Assembly (NCBI GenBank): GCA_018340375.1
Contig: JAFFJZ010000001.1
Span: forward strand, 54,986,001-55,050,000
From: Gonatopus flavifemur
Taxonomy: Eukaryota; Arthropoda; Insecta; Hymenoptera; Dryinidae
DNA: 64,000 nucleotides
Direction: 5' to 3'
Shown piece after piece: positions 1 to 11,879 of this stretch (the first letter of the stretch is position 1; each line of letters opens with the position of its first letter). The position numbers and the translations under genes are program-made. The notes under the pieces are model-generated. The model was not told the origin of the DNA, ran no database searches, and was given only the letters and a program-made list of their open reading frames with translations.

Positions 1-30
1 TAAGAAATTGATGAATTCTTAATGCAGCAT

Positions 31-313
31 ATTTCTGAAAATCTCAGAGTTTTCCTCAAATTTGTAACAAAGCTGAAACGGTTCACATTTTTGTTGAATT
101 TTATTTGAAAAACAATGAAAAATTATCAATACTCAACAAAGAATAGAAAAAACTTTGAAATTTCCAAAAACCGCGCATGAAATTCAAAGTTTTTTTCTAT
201 TTTTTGTCAAGTATTGATAATTTTTCATTGTTTTTCAAATAACATTCAATAAAAATGTGAACAGTTTTATTTTTATGACAAATTTAGGAAAAACTCTCAT
301 TTTTCTCCGTGTA
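31..313. repeat. Long-hairpin MITE with TTTCTCCGTG right end
   Basis: Two arms of about 120 bp (roughly 43-165 and 181-300) are near-perfect reverse complements around a loop of about 15 bp. The right end carries the TTTTTCTCCGTG terminus shared by many elements in this window; the left end is more decayed. No coding capacity. The palindrome predicts a strong fold-back structure. Confidence 0.75.
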
Positions 314-739
314 GAGATATCGGTACTAAGCCGACGGTGACAAACGGATTGGTACTCTGAAACAATATTGGCCACACACGGTTGTCCGTAAATTAAACTG
401 ACCATCGTTGACTAATTTTCCACCAATATTGCATCAATAACGGCATAATTACAGTAACCAAGCATAGATCTCCAACCTCAATTCAGTATTGAACTGAACA
501 TATGAACAATATGAATTTACTTCGAAGGATGTGCGGTGTTTGCAAACACCAATGTTTGTAGATCTAATTTTTGTCAAATTCTATAAAATATCTGTAGAAA
601 CTAGATATTTGTTGTATAAAAAACATCAATGTTCTTAAACCTTGTCCATTGAACGAAGAGACAACTACCCTAAACCGATCAAACTGAAACCAATGAATAT
701 CAATGCCTTTCATGTGTTGTCTAAACCCAGATATGCGTT

Positions 740-1475
740 GACAAATGTACCAAGCTTGATGTCAAGCTTGAGCCAATGCGAGTCAACATTGGACCTAGCA
801 TGATTACCAACATTGGAAACAAATTAGATTAATGTCTGGGATGATAACAATGTTCAACGCTTGGCATCCAAGCTTGATCAAATATAAAATATTCCGACAC
901 ACGAAATTTCGGAATATTGGATTTCGACACAGTCACTTCAGTGTAGATAGCACAAGAGTTCTAAAAGATTTCAGAATTAATGGATTGGATTTATAAAGAA
1001 CTCTTTTAGGACTCTTGTGCTATCTGGGAGGACGTTGAGAGGATACCCGTATTCGGGCTGACGGACGTTCAGGCGTATAATCTTTCAAGTTTCTGAAATG
1101 CGAATGAATTCCAATTCCACGTCATATGGCTGTATCTAGGCTTACGGCGAGCCAAGTGTCGATTAAAGCTTGGTTGACGAAAAATAAGTCAAACGCAGCG
1201 AAATATGCTTAATCTTAGCATTGATGTCTGAGGTGTTATTAAGGGTTGGTGGGCTGTGACGAGCCAAGCATCAGTCGAGGCTTGGTTAACGGAAATTGAA
1301 TCAAACACGGCAGAATATGCTTGGTCCTATCATTGGTATCCAAAGCTCTATCAACGCTCAGTCAGCTACGGTGGGCCAAGCATTGGCCAAGGCTAGGCTA
1401 ACGAGACTTGGCATACCAAGCTTGACGCCAGTCATTGTCCAATTGTCAGTCTTGGTATGACTTGCCTGGGAACCA
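740..1475. repeat. CCAAGCTTG-motif repeat with a 112-bp tandem array
   Basis: The block is filled with variants of CCAAGCTTG and GCCAAGCATTGG in both orientations. Its right part is tandem: the word GCCAAG with the same downstream context recurs at 1151, 1263 and 1375, an exact 112-bp period, the third copy being partial. The copies have diverged, so the duplication is not recent. The left part (about 745-885) has the motif inverted and may be the other half of the element. Confidence 0.6.
945..1025. repeat. Short hairpin element inside the CCAAGCTTG repeat
   Basis: Arms beginning AGATAGCACAAGAG (945) and ending CTCTTGTGCTATCT (1025) pair over about 24 bp with one or two mismatches, around a loop of about 30 bp. 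It interrupts the surrounding repeat, so it is probably a small later insertion. Confidence 0.55.
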
Positions 1476-2195
1476 CATAAAAAATGTGAGGAATTCAAAT
1501 CACAGTCACGCGTGATATTATTGAACTAGTGACGAGCGATATGTGAGAATATCGACATTTTTCATAGACATTGTGTCGAGTTTTTATTGAATTTTATGAA
1601 AATAAAATCTATATTGAACACTTGGAATTCACTCCCCATTATAAGCTTAGAACATCAAAGAGCAAAGCATGAAAAACATAAGGAACAGGGCCTTTTGTTT
1701 CACTTTGTGCACGAAGTCATCATAAGGAATTCCATTGGAGAGCACTTTTTTTTATTGTTTGAGATATGAACAATACCGCTCTCTCATATACAGGGTCGTC
1801 GAGCTGTTTCCCTCCGGGGTTTTCATCTCTGAGACACATGAAAAAATATATTATATAGAATTTCTTTGAACCCTGCAGTTTTGAAGCGTTGTATTATACA
1901 CGAAAATGTAATATCACTGAATTGCTACTCTTCATCTCATTGATGAAACAATTTTATGAACGCGTAAAATTTTGTATTCAGAATTGACGTTCAAATTACT
2001 GTGGAGTTTTTGATTAATTATAAATTTCAAAACATTCCAAACTCAAAATAACTTAACCTCGTAATGATCCAATATTTCATCTGCATTTACTTTTACGTTC
2101 AATCACTTCGTGTGATAATTGGGGAACAGGGTTGAGCAAGTATTTGAGATACAATCATTCTAAATAACTAGGTACTGGAATAAAAACCAGTGTTA

Positions 2196-2987
2196 TACAG
2201 GGTGATTCAGAACTCGAGCACCGTACTTCATAGGCACATTCTTTAGCCAACACGGAAAAAAATGATCACGTAAGAATTACATGAAAAGTGAGGTTTTAAT
2301 TACGGTGTGGATTTCATGTAGAATTTACTCCAGAGTCCTGTTGGATTTACATTGCTATCATGGTTACCATGGAAACATGCCTGCTGTTTACTTCAGTAGC
2401 AATGTACACATAACATTGGTCCCAATGTGAATTTTACTCAAATTGCATGCACTTCAGCAGTTATGTCAAAATAACAACAACCAATCCAAAATCCACACGT
2501 CATTTTTTTCCGTGAAAATGCAATATTTTCTCGTATAAAAATAATTGTTTTGTACTTCTTTGTGTACTTGATCTACATACTGGATCTTAACACCATTGGC
2601 TGAGTTGGAAAACGGCGGATCTTTGGAGAAAAAATGAAACTAACTTGGCGTTCTTTGTTTCAAAGCTATAACAACTAGGAGTTGTTGAATTCTGATTGGC
2701 CGGAAGCCGAAAAATTTTAAATCGCTATAACTTTGAATTGAAAAATGACAGAATGGTCAAATTTTTCCCAGAGATCCGCCGTTTTCCAAATTAGCCGTTC
2801 AAGGTATCAAGTTGAAGTTCGTAGCACACGATGCTCTGGAGTTATTTGGATTTTTGGAAACGAAAACAAAAATGCTCGTATTTCAAAAACTAAGCCTCAA
2901 AAAAATTTTTTCATGCGGGGGATCATTGCATTTCGACTGAAGAATATGCCTATGAAGTACCGTGCGCGAGTTCTGAATCACCTTGTA
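2196..2987. mobile_element. Palindromic element, TACAGGGTGATTCAG ends, with nested MITE
   Basis: Left end TACAGGGTGATTCAGAACTC and right end ATTCTGAATCACCTTGTA-like are inverted; both ends continue through CACCGTACTTCATAGGCA and its complement. The middle holds inverted copies of a segment with GATCCGCCGTTTTCCAA. Open frames here are by-products of the repeat. Related copies lie at 38860-39410 (right end lost), 63393 onward (diverged) and 6157-6482 (very diverged). A MITE at 2251-2514 splits the left arm. Confidence 0.7.
2251..2514. mobile_element. CACGGAAAA MITE nested in palindromic element (AA/AA)
   Basis: Left end CACGGAAAAAAATGA and right end TCATTTTTTTCCGTG are inverted. The flanking dinucleotide is AA on both sides. 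Removing the element restores the host arm seen at the host's other end (CTTCAGTCGAAATGCAAT-like), which supports a real insertion. Confidence 0.7.
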
Positions 2988-3480
2988 TATCTCACATTTG
3001 AAATATTTTTCCTTCAGCATTTTATATTTGAAGTGCTTCCTTCAAAATTTTTGGTATTCAACTCTTCAAATATATAAGAATTAGTAAAAAAATTATTGGA
3101 AAAATGTATTTGAAATACAAAATAAAAAATACTTTGGGAAATCTGTTTGAAAACTATATTTTTGGATTATAAAATATAAAATTCTTCGAGAAATGCACTT
3201 GATATAAAAAATACTACAAGAAATGTATTGTAAATTCAAAACACGTAGTACCGATTTTATTCCCAATACCTTTTTCGCATAATTGTATTTCAAATACATG
3301 CCCAGCCCTGTTGCGAAATAAGGGATTGCGGAATTCACGTGGCTCCTCCCTCGCAACAACATTCCAGATTATCTCCAATAATTACGTATACGGAGAGAAT
3401 CTGCAACTATTCGTTATGTTGTGTATCAAATTCTCGCTCCACTAGAACTACAAGAAACAAGGGAATATTATACGCAGTGA

Positions 3481-3683
3481 CACGAAGAAAAAAATTTGCT
3501 GTCGCGACAAATTGAGGTGTTATATATAGAATGGCAAATTTCTCGCTGGACTAGCAAAATTTTTAGTATTGTATACAGAATAGTGAACAAATTTTGTTGG
3601 AGGAGAAAGCATTTTTTGCTGTCACAGCTACAAAATCGCTGTAACAGCTAGCACAATTGCCGTGGAATTCTTTTTTCTCCGTG
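3481..3683. mobile_element. TTGCTG/CAGCAA-motif MITE
   Basis: Left end CACGAAGAAAAAAATTTGCTG pairs loosely with right end TTTTTTCTCCGTG. The body is made of GCTG and CAGC/AGCAAA words in both orientations. Flanks are GA and TA, so the duplication is no longer identical. It is the same subfamily as 7792, 13948, 27548 and 40658. Confidence 0.65.
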
Positions 3684-4795
3684 TATGTCTCCTCTTGGTA
3701 CACGAATAAAAATGAATGGTAATGATTATTGGAACGAATGCTGATGAAGTGTTAACTACACGATAACAAAACAAAAACTTGAATAAATCGTAACTTTACT
3801 CATCCATATCAGAATGATTATCATTTTTTGTCTAAGTGGACGATAGTTGTTCACATAGCAATCATCTTGTGATTATGCAGCTGTTATTAAACGACTCTTG
3901 TTTTTCATTACAAGCACTAAAGCTGATGTCTCATTTGATATTATGTCTCATTTATGTTTTTTCAATGAAATCATAATTAAATAACAGAACAGAAAAACAT
4001 GCATCAATTGAGAGAAAGTAAAAAATAATCATCACATGGAAAACAATTGTCGTTTGAAGACATTCATGCACGGATAATTCTTATCATATAATTACAAGTA
4101 ATGATTACCAACTTTCATATTGCAAATATTCGGTGCAGAAAAATTATAAGCGCGAAAGAATGAAATGAATTGAGAGCAAGTTCGAAGCATTACAACATCT
4201 GAGCTATGAAACCATCAAAATCGAACCAACATCACCAAAAATACAAACGAATACAGATTTTTAAAAGATCGATGAAAAGATAAGAGATTTCCCAATTACG
4301 TAGTATGTGAGAAGATAGTAAAAATACAATAATTACTTATTGTACAGAAAATTCTTCACCGTTGAATACTTCACATACATGTTGTAGGTCATTCTCTACC
4401 GAAAGACCCATTTTGATAATACGAAGAAATTTTTTTACATAATCATAATCTTTCATACCCTGGAAAAGAGACGAACAATTACAGGACCTGGAATTCCAAG
4501 TGTCTCAGCTAAATTCCAGCTAGTGTAACTAAAAATCTAACCACAAAAAATATAGGTCAGAAATTCAATTGTGATACACTCAATTTATGGGGATATTTTT
4601 GAAAAGACAAATGAAAATATTTGAAGTACTGAAGGGAAAATTTTGATTGATGTTTTGATACACTCACAAAAACGAGCCAGTCATGAAACGAATGAATATT
4701 TAACAATAAAGAATCTGTACCCATTTAGTTATTGTTCTTAACGAAATTCGGGATTTATATTCATTTCTACGCAAAAAGTCCCAACACAGAATTTA

Positions 4796-5013
4796 CACTG
4801 AGAGAAATTTATATCCCGATTTATTTGGATTCACTAACCTCTGTTTGAATCAACTAAATTCATATTTAAATTTCCACATGGGTACTAGAGTTTTAGTTCG
4901 GTCAGATAAAAAATGTATTTCATACAAATAAATTTTTAGCAATTTCAAATAAAATTGGCCTGAATCAAGTAAAAATTCACTGTTCATATTCAAGTAAACC
5001 ATTTTTCTGGGTG
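4796..5013. mobile_element. CACTGAGAG MITE, AAATAAATTTTT subfamily (TA/TA)
   Basis: Left CACTGAGAGAAATTTATA, right CCATTTTTCTGGGTG, with TA on both sides. The internal text (TTATTTGGATT, TACTAGAGTTTTAGTT, AAATAAATTTTTA) matches the elements at 46878-47113 and, reversed, 54405-54608. Confidence 0.75.
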
Positions 5014-5540
5014 TAGACACTGTTAGTATTGTGTAGAGGCCACCTATCAATGATTCATTTCTCTCAGTAGAAAGAATGACAAATTCATGGATGTGTAATC
5101 GAACATCTCATAAGACAAGAATGATTTATGAATGATTTTTTGAAGTCTGGTAGATATTTGAATATCAGTATATTCATTTCCTGGACAGACGGAAAATGAA
5201 TTGTATCAAATTCGTTCGTGGTATATGAACAAATACGTATGTATGCTTATAGTTTTATACTAAGGATTACGCACTCATTGAGAAATGTGATCGAGTTGAT
5301 CATGACCTAATAGTAAGTAATCATTAGCATATAAGTATTAATAGATGCACGTGAGTCTCTTCTTGTTGATTCATAATTATGGAAATGTCGTGTAGATACT
5401 TCATTCATAGCCATAAAGATATTTGCCTATTTTCCACATCCTTGACATTACTTTATGAGGGGAATTAAAATCGTCTTAAGTTTCCATAACATAAATTATC
5501 AGCACGTTTCCATATTTAAAAGTCATTTTCCTGTCTGAGT

Positions 5541-5726
5541 TTGAATTTCTATACCAAGGAAATTTATACACAATTTTCAAAAGGAACCGGAACTATTTTC
5601 CGTCCTGCAAAATCCGATGTCAAATCTCTACACGGCAAACAGACGTCACCGAAACCATATCAGAGGAAGATTCACAGCGTTGAAGCCGAAAGAGATTCAG
5701 CGAAGCTTCGAAAACATAGAAAATAA
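5541..5726 (+). CDS. Weak candidate coding segment, unidentified
   Basis: An open segment lies in a stretch richer in C and G than its surroundings. One frame gives a basic peptide ending AKLRKHRK before a stop. Another frame is also open from about 5583 to 5734 and would be compatible with an acceptor-like TTTTCAAAAG and a weak GTTGTA donor. Two competing frames and no known domain make this a low-confidence call. Confidence 0.15.
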   Translation: MNFYTKEIYTQFSKGTGTIFRPAKSDVKSLHGKQTSPKPYQRKIHSVEAERDSAKLRKHRK

Positions 5727-6013
5727 AGGAAGGTTGTAATTAAGACGAAAGAAGTGATAAAAAATGTTGTTAAAAATCTCTCTTTTTGAAAATTTTATCT
5801 AATTTTCGTACATGTTGCATTCTTCGCCAAATGTCCAACTTTTACATAACTGAAAAGTAAATAATCTTGATCTTCATAATTAGAGCATAAAAAGAAAAAT
5901 ATAAAAATCACGATCTGGATGGAATGGGTTTATTTTCATATTATCTCCACAACAATTTTCATGGAGATTCAAAAAAAATAATCACTAACGTTTAATTTTG
6001 ATGATATAAAGTA

Positions 6014-6150
6014 GTAATGGGCGATATATCACAATATCGATACTTTTATATAAATTTTGTCGAATTTATATTGAATTTGAACAAATATTGATAGAAACCT
6101 TATACAAATTTCACACAAAATATCAATATCGTGAAATATTGCTCATCGCT
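6014..6150. repeat. Hairpin repeat, GGCGATATATCACAATATCG type
   Basis: The left arm, starting ATGGGCGATATATCAC, is the degenerate reverse complement of the right arm ending GTGAAATATTGCTCAT. A diverged relative of the left arm (GAGCGATATGTGAGAATATCG) lies near 1527-1555. No gene. Confidence 0.55.
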
Positions 6151-6156
6151 AATATA

Positions 6157-6482
6157 GAGAGTGTCCCCGAATTGGTAGACCGTACTATTCAAGTATATTA
6201 TACGATCAAAATCGAGCAATTTTTCTATTTGGCAGAATTTGATTTGAAAATCAGTTTTTTGGAGATATACATTTTTTAATTCTTTGGAAAATTCAAACAT
6301 CTCGAAAATCCTGTAATTCACCTGTTTGAATTTGATACCATTTTGCAAGTTGGGAAAGGATGGATTGCAGGAAGAAGAATTGAATGATCCTAATCTGTTT
6401 CGAAGTTACAACAATTTGAAACTCTGAATTCTGATTAGTTGAAATCCAAGAAATTTTAAATCGATATAACTCCAGAATAGAA
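6157..6482. repeat. Diverged copy of the TACAGGGTG palindromic element
   Basis: AGAGTGTCCCCGAATTGGTAG followed by ACCGTACTATTCA aligns with the left end of the 2196-2987 element. Later text (CTGAATTCTGATTAGTTG, TTTTAAATCGATATAAC) matches its interior. A MITE interrupts it at 6485, and a diverged continuation (CCTAAAGTTCACC) seems to follow at about 6716-6800. Confidence 0.45.
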
Positions 6483-6484
6483 CA

Positions 6485-6713
6485 CACTGAGAGAAATTTC
6501 TATAGTTACTGTAACTAAAACATCTCAACTAAACGTTCCTCATAGGAACTACTAAAAATTTGGTTGATTCAACCAAGAAAGTATAGTTGATTCATCACTT
6601 AGTTGTATCAACTATATTTTCTCGGTTAAATAAATCAAATTTCCAGGAGCTTTTACTAAGAATATTTGGTTAAGGCGTTTTGGTTACAGTAACCTCAAAA
6701 ATTTTTCTCAGCG
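6485..6713. mobile_element. CACTGAGAG MITE, ACTATAGTT motif (CA/CA)
   Basis: Left CACTGAGAGAAATTTC and right AAATTTTTCTCAGCG are inverted. The flanking dinucleotide is CA on both sides. The body contains AGTTGATTCA/TCAACT words in both orientations. Confidence 0.7.
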
Positions 6714-6954
6714 CACATTAGGATAATACAATTATTCTTCCTAAAGTTCACCTTTTGTCAACTTAGGAAATGGTGTTCGATTAAGGAACTAGTACCGGTT
6801 TCAAGACTAAGAAACGACCCATATTTGAACTTTTTGTTTCTTATTTCTTCTATTACAAAACTTTATACAAGCTTTTGCCTTCAATTTGTACATCTTTTGA
6901 GAGTGTATACAAATTTTTTCCATACTTTTGTGATCGATAATTATTCACTACAAG

Positions 6955-7060
6955 GCGCCAAAATCGAGTCCTCGAGAATGAGACCCTTACACTGCGCTGA
7001 GATAATCTCAAAACTCGCACGTCTCAAACAGGAATTGCAAGAAGCATTTCGAAGAGGAAG
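6955..7060 (+). CDS. Candidate internal exon, unidentified
   Basis: A 106-nt segment is preceded by an AG acceptor (CACTACAAG) with only a weak pyrimidine tract and followed by AAG|GTAGTT. One frame is open and gives a hydrophilic, helix-like peptide containing ISKLARLKQELQEAF; the other two frames contain stops. Phase is 1 in and 2 out. I do not recognise the protein and see no partner exon with matching phase nearby. A chance open segment is possible, though base composition is higher in G and C than the neighbourhood. Confidence 0.25.
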
Positions 7061-7791
7061 GTAGTTTACATCGTAATTCTCCACCTATTTATTAAAAAAA
7101 ATGATGGCTTTGTGAAAAAAGCGATGTGAAAAACACGTATTTTTCCACCATTTTTCCCTTTGCCAAATTTTTTTTTTACCAATTTTTCTGCAATTTTCTG
7201 GTGAATTACGGTAGAGGAGATCAAAATAAACAAATGTACCAAGAATGAAAAATTCTATCTAGTGGTTGCGGAGAATAAGTCAGCGCAGTTTGAAAGAATG
7301 CTATTTTGAGTGAAACGCGTTTGAAGTTTTTTCATGATAAATTTTAAGAACATTTGAATCAGTAAAACTCTCCGAGGATGGGCATTTTTGTACTCCCGGA
7401 GTATTTTCAGTAAGGAATACTTCTTTTTGACACGATATGACAACATATTTTATACAAGACTAGAAAGTACCCCACTGAAAGTACTCCAGAAGTACGAAAA
7501 TACTCCCGGCTGCCTATCCCTGCAACTCTCTTATTTTTCGGAATTTCATTATAAAATTTCAGGAGGTGATTTTTGGAAGTATAAGGTTACATGAAATGTT
7601 ATAAAAAAAAATTAATTTCCTCAAAATTCTAACCGGTATACTAGTCCCTTAAGAAGCATGAATTGCAGCATTTTCAAGGTATTCAAATTTTTCAAAACAT
7701 TACGAAGTGTTTGTATTTAAAACGCTAAGCATCAAATAAAGTTTTATTAAACAGAGATAATATGCTAGTACCGTATGGTCTATAAATTCTG

Positions 7792-8086
7792 CACTCGGAG
7801 AAAAAGAGTTGCTGAAACAGCAAACCTCGAACATTTGCCGATATGGTGAAACTTGTTGCTGAGTTAGCAAAAAATTTGCTATTAACACAAAAATCTTGCT
7901 TTTTCAACAAGCGCTTACCATTCAGCAATCCGGAATTGTAGATATACAGACGGCTAGAAAATTTTGCTGAATCAGCAAATATTTCACTCAAATAGCAATA
8001 TTTTTGCTGTAACAGCAACCGTTTTGCTAATTTAGCAAAGCAGATTTTTCGGAATCGCTTTTTCAGCAAGAATTTCTCTGTACGTG
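7792..8086. mobile_element. TTGCTG/CAGCAA-motif MITE
   Basis: The left end is CACTCGGAGAAAAAG and the right end is AATTTCTCTGTACGTG. About eight TTGCTG...CAGCAA pairs fill the body. It is a close inverted sister of 40658-40946: both contain GAAAAAGCGATTCCGAAAA-like and CTAGCCGTCTGT-like text. The 216-codon minus-strand frame 8375-7725 runs through it and is a by-product. Confidence 0.7.
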
Positions 8087-8419
8087 TGGAACGCCTTGTA
8101 TAGGTAACGATAGAAGAGCTTATTAACAGAAAATCATTGAATGCATCAATTTCATTTAACTCCGAAAGGAAAGAAAGATTAGTTGATTTCTCCATGATTA
8201 TCACTCTTTGGGCACAAATTTTCGTGAAACAATGTAGGTGTGACAATAATGGATGAAAGAGAAAAGGGAGCAATAAGAAAATAAAAGAAATCTCGCAGCT
8301 GGCAACCGGGAAAAGAATTTGAACGTTGAATATGTGTATATATACACACATATATAGCACCTGCGTTTCATCCACCGAGATTTAATATCTTTGAAAAAGT
8401 ATGCTGCCATCACAGAAGC

Positions 8420-8560
8420 CATGCACGTTGCGTGAAATGACCACGCACATACCAATACATGTTAACTTACATACGTGATAGATACGTGACTACATCTATA
8501 TTCGTCCGGCGTGGCAGCTGCCACATTACGTCGGTCGTACTTTTTGCACGAATGCAAAAT
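8420..8560. other. Unique CpG-containing patch, no gene assigned
   Basis: This stretch contains GGCAGCTGCC (a palindrome with an E-box core) and many CG dinucleotides, unlike the AT-rich repeats around it. On the minus strand CACGTAT|GTAAGTTAAC resembles a splice donor. It could be a 5' exon or a regulatory patch; I cannot decide. Confidence 0.2.
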
Positions 8561-9216
8561 TCTGAGATCTCCATCCGGAAGATGATCATTGGAACACATC
8601 GTCAACCAACATTCTTTCTTGGAAAATTAATCCCTAAGCCAGAATAATTCGTACATCATCTAAGCATGTATACATATACTCTTTTGTGGTGCAAATTCTT
8701 AACCTTCCGGCGTAATAATTATTTCCCTCAATTCGTAGAACACAGATTTACACGATATAATTATACATGCACGATCTTTATCTCGAACAATTATTCACAC
8801 GATGAAATGTCAAAGATAATTATCTACGATACTTCTTATTGAATACTTTAATCATCGTGATTGTAGATTTAACTTTTTTTGTATAAACTTTGATTATACA
8901 GCTTCATTAAAAAGGATAGGATAAAAGAGAGATCGTGTTATAGATAGAACTGCTTGTAACGTGCGATCTGATAGATATAATATTTCGATCACGTGTGGGA
9001 AAAGAGTTGGAACTAGAGTCCTGAAAATCTGTAATAATTAACTGATTTGTCTGGAAGGGCAGAACGTGTGGAACTGTAGTTGAGCAGAAATTATCATCAG
9101 CTGGTCCCGCAATTCCATAGAGATCTATCAATAAAGCGTAGACGTTCTTCAATCAGAGTTTTCATATATCACTCGAATGGGTGTTAATGTACTTTCTATT
9201 AGATTTCTGTTATGAA

Positions 9217-9400
9217 CACGGAGAATACAAATCGCTGTGACAGTGATATCCGATTTTGCTGGGTACCTTCGCAACAAAGTTTTTGTGGTCACATCAAACT
9301 GCTTCCAATCACAACAATCTTGTTAACCACGACAGCGATTGTTCAGCTTCGGGAGCGAATTTTTAGCTAGGTTAGCAAAAAGCTTAGCGATTCTATATAT
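9217..9400. repeat. Truncated TTGCTG/CAGCAA-motif MITE
   Basis: The left end CACGGAGAATACAAATCGCTG is present. The body has GCTG, CAGCGATTG and TTAGCAAAAAG words. No CTCCGTG right end follows; the element fades near 9400 just before the next hairpin, so the right part is lost or badly decayed. Confidence 0.5.
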
Positions 9401-9460
9401 ATAATACTTCGATGTGTTACTTCGTCAGTAAATTTTCTCGTTTCAATCTCTGCTAATCCG

Positions 9461-9811
9461 AGCTAACTTTCAGATTCACAAACGTTTGACGAAGGTTCTA
9501 CGAACGTTGACATGTCCACCTCGAAATACTTTCAGAAAACATAGATGGAACGTTTGTTGAAGGTTCATCGAAGGTTTGATGAAGCTTCACAAAAATATCT
9601 ATACTTATATTAATTTATGTTTATCAACGAATTGATTATTCAAATGAATTGATAAAAATGAATATAAGGATAAATATTTTTATGAAGCTTCATCAAACCT
9701 TCGATGGACCTTCAACGGACATTCCATCTATGTTTCCTGAAAGTATTTCGAGATGGACATTTCAACGTTCGTAGAACCTTTGTCGAACGTTTGTGCATCT
9801 AAAAGTTAGCT
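9461..9811. repeat. 350-bp long-hairpin element
   Basis: Arms of about 140 bp (9461-9600 and 9675-9811) are near-perfect inverted repeats, starting AGCTAACTTTCAGATTCAC and ending with the complement AAAAGTTAGCT. Internal words include GAAGGTTCATCGAAGG and AACGTTTG. The central AT-rich loop of about 75 bp holds TTATCAA/TTGATAA. No coding capacity. No clear target duplication was found. Confidence 0.75.
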
Positions 9812-10246
9812 CTCATGAACCTTTGGTCCGATCTACACAAATCTAATTTGAACGTCCGTTGAAGCTTTATGTTTCCTTCGGGTGAAAACTTTGGGAATTT
9901 CATGCAAACTTTGGCGTTCACGAACAGCATCATGAAATAGGAATCACACATTCTGAATTAAGCGAAAACAAGTGCGGAATCTATGAGGGCAACCAAAACA
10001 AGACATTTCATGAAATAAGAACGCCTAATTTGGCCTCAACTGCTGCTAAGAATTAATTTCCACATAAGGAACTGATGTGTCAAGACATTTGGACAACTTG
10101 CAGAAAAAATTGAACGTTACGTTATTAGATTCACGCAATAAAATAATTGAATCGATCAATTTCAGAAACTCCTTACAAGGATACTTCATGTTGGGTGGAT
10201 GAACATTACATCAATCAGAAAAACAAGTATATCGTATTATACTTAC

Positions 10247-10382
10247 CCCCTGTATGTACCGACCATCGAATAATCAATCAATCAGTACGTCAGCCGAAAG
10301 AGGAACAATACTGCACACAAGATAACCGTCCTTTGTCTTATCACAATTCTCCATCAACAGTTTCTCAAGATAAAACAATTGT
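10247..10382 (-). CDS. Possible broken exon on minus strand
   Basis: Read on the minus strand, an AG acceptor at 10383-10384 is followed by a 136-nt segment ending in a strong donor, GGG|GTAAGTAT. One frame is open for 36 codons (contains LEKLLMENCDKTKDGY), then meets a TGA inside a GATTGATTGATT run, then continues to the donor. That pattern fits a small slip mutation in a real exon, or chance. No family recognised. Confidence 0.2.
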
Positions 10383-10818
10383 CTGAACGTATATTTGATA
10401 TAGGAGAAAGAAAAATAAGACTGTTTCCACATCCAACAACCTTTTCACATGGATAAGTGATGAAACAACTCAGTTTCACGCCCTTCCATGATTGAGAAAA
10501 TTGAAACTTACCCAAGAAGGTTCTTGGAAGTTCCGAACATGTTCTATGATCATTCTCAGAATTTGCGAATGAGACTTTTTCGAATAAGTATATTCTATGC
10601 ATATTCTTAGAATGTCTTTTTCGGATTTGTCCGAAACACTCTCACCTGCACATTCTATACATGATCACAGAATGAGCACAGAATGTTTGAAAAGTGCTCA
10701 TGCCACTTGGGTACAATTCCAATACCGGAAGTATCATTCTTACAATAAAAGGACGAATATCTTTTTAAAGACGAGGGATTGTACTAGAGTTCTCTTGTAT
10801 TTCTAAGAAGACTTATCT

Positions 10819-10990
10819 CCCTTAGTTAAAACAATCTCATTGGGCCGATGATTCCTATTGATTCCGATGCAGAAACACAATTCAAACCCATTCATTTCAT
10901 CTTTTTCATCGGTTTGAATTGAGTTTCTGCATCGGAATCGATAGGAATCAATCGCTTCAATAGGAATTCAATTTGATTTTTTTACCAGGG
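10819..10990. mobile_element. CCCTGGTAAAAA-type MITE
   Basis: The outer ends CCCTTAGTTAAAA and TTTTTTTACCAGGG are inverted. The inner arms (about 10846-10888 and 10911-10954) are near-perfect: ATTCCTATTGATTCCGATGC against its complement. The termini match the 53144-53577 element and, less closely, 51511-51687, though the interiors are unrelated. Confidence 0.6.
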
Positions 10991-11879
10991 TCCTCTCTTC
11001 ATGAAATTCTTTGTATTATATTCAACCAAATTTAATTGGAAAAATATCCTCTCGATTGTCGTTACTCTTGTAAGATAACATCTAGGAAACTAATCGTATT
11101 TCAAAATTTTCCAATGCTATCCGTAAGCGAGAGAACAACTTTCTTCATTTTTATGATTCAGATACAACGTATCTGACACACATATTTATTTCTCAATGTG
11201 AAGAACGAAACAATTGACCGAAGAATTTTTTTTCAAAATCATAGAGTGCAATTGTAGCTTCATACAGCTACATTATAATAAATCTCAAAGAGCCAATGAG
11301 GGATTATAAACTCTCGTTTGTCAATACAAACGAAGGAGCCAACCAACTGTGATCGATAAAACGTTATAGGAGTTGTTCAACCGTGTACATCTACTAAATC
11401 AGAACAACTAACAGAAACAGGCAGTGAGATGAAACACGCGTTTCTCAATGAAAATAAAAACAAAACCAGGAATTTCATTGTCCTGCCTTCATAAATTCCA
11501 CCATGACACATGATATCGAGTCAAGATTTTTGGACTTACCTACCATAATGATTTTCCTATAGATCGCGAATTATTTCCGAATCATGCATTATCATTGTTT
11601 ACTCGAAAAGACATAATCGATGATAAGCAATTCAAACTACCACCGACATATGTAACAAAACATTTGTTTTCAATGGTAATAATCATATCATCGATAACCT
11701 CCAAGGTTATAAGAAAGAAGTCTTTTAACAATAATCTTTATATTTTGCAAACAGTCGTATAATCGAACCAAATCCAATCAATAACTACAAAAAACTTTTT
11801 TTTAAAATCATATGAAAATTATATTACACGGATAACAATAACGATAAGACAGGTATAAACTTCAGTCTACGTATTATTT

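Noticed and set aside
2745..3077. 110-codon plus-strand frame
   Set aside because: It lies mainly within the right arm of the palindromic element 2196-2987 and its terminal repeat.
8336..8356. TGTGTATATATACACACATA as a microsatellite or promoter TATA box
   Set aside because: Too short and self-complementary to be informative; no initiator or conserved context.
7725..8375. 216-codon minus-strand frame, the longest in the window, and its apparent homologue at 40554-40943
   Set aside because: Most of both frames are translations of the TTGCTG/CAGCAA MITE; similarity of the peptides follows from similarity of the repeats.
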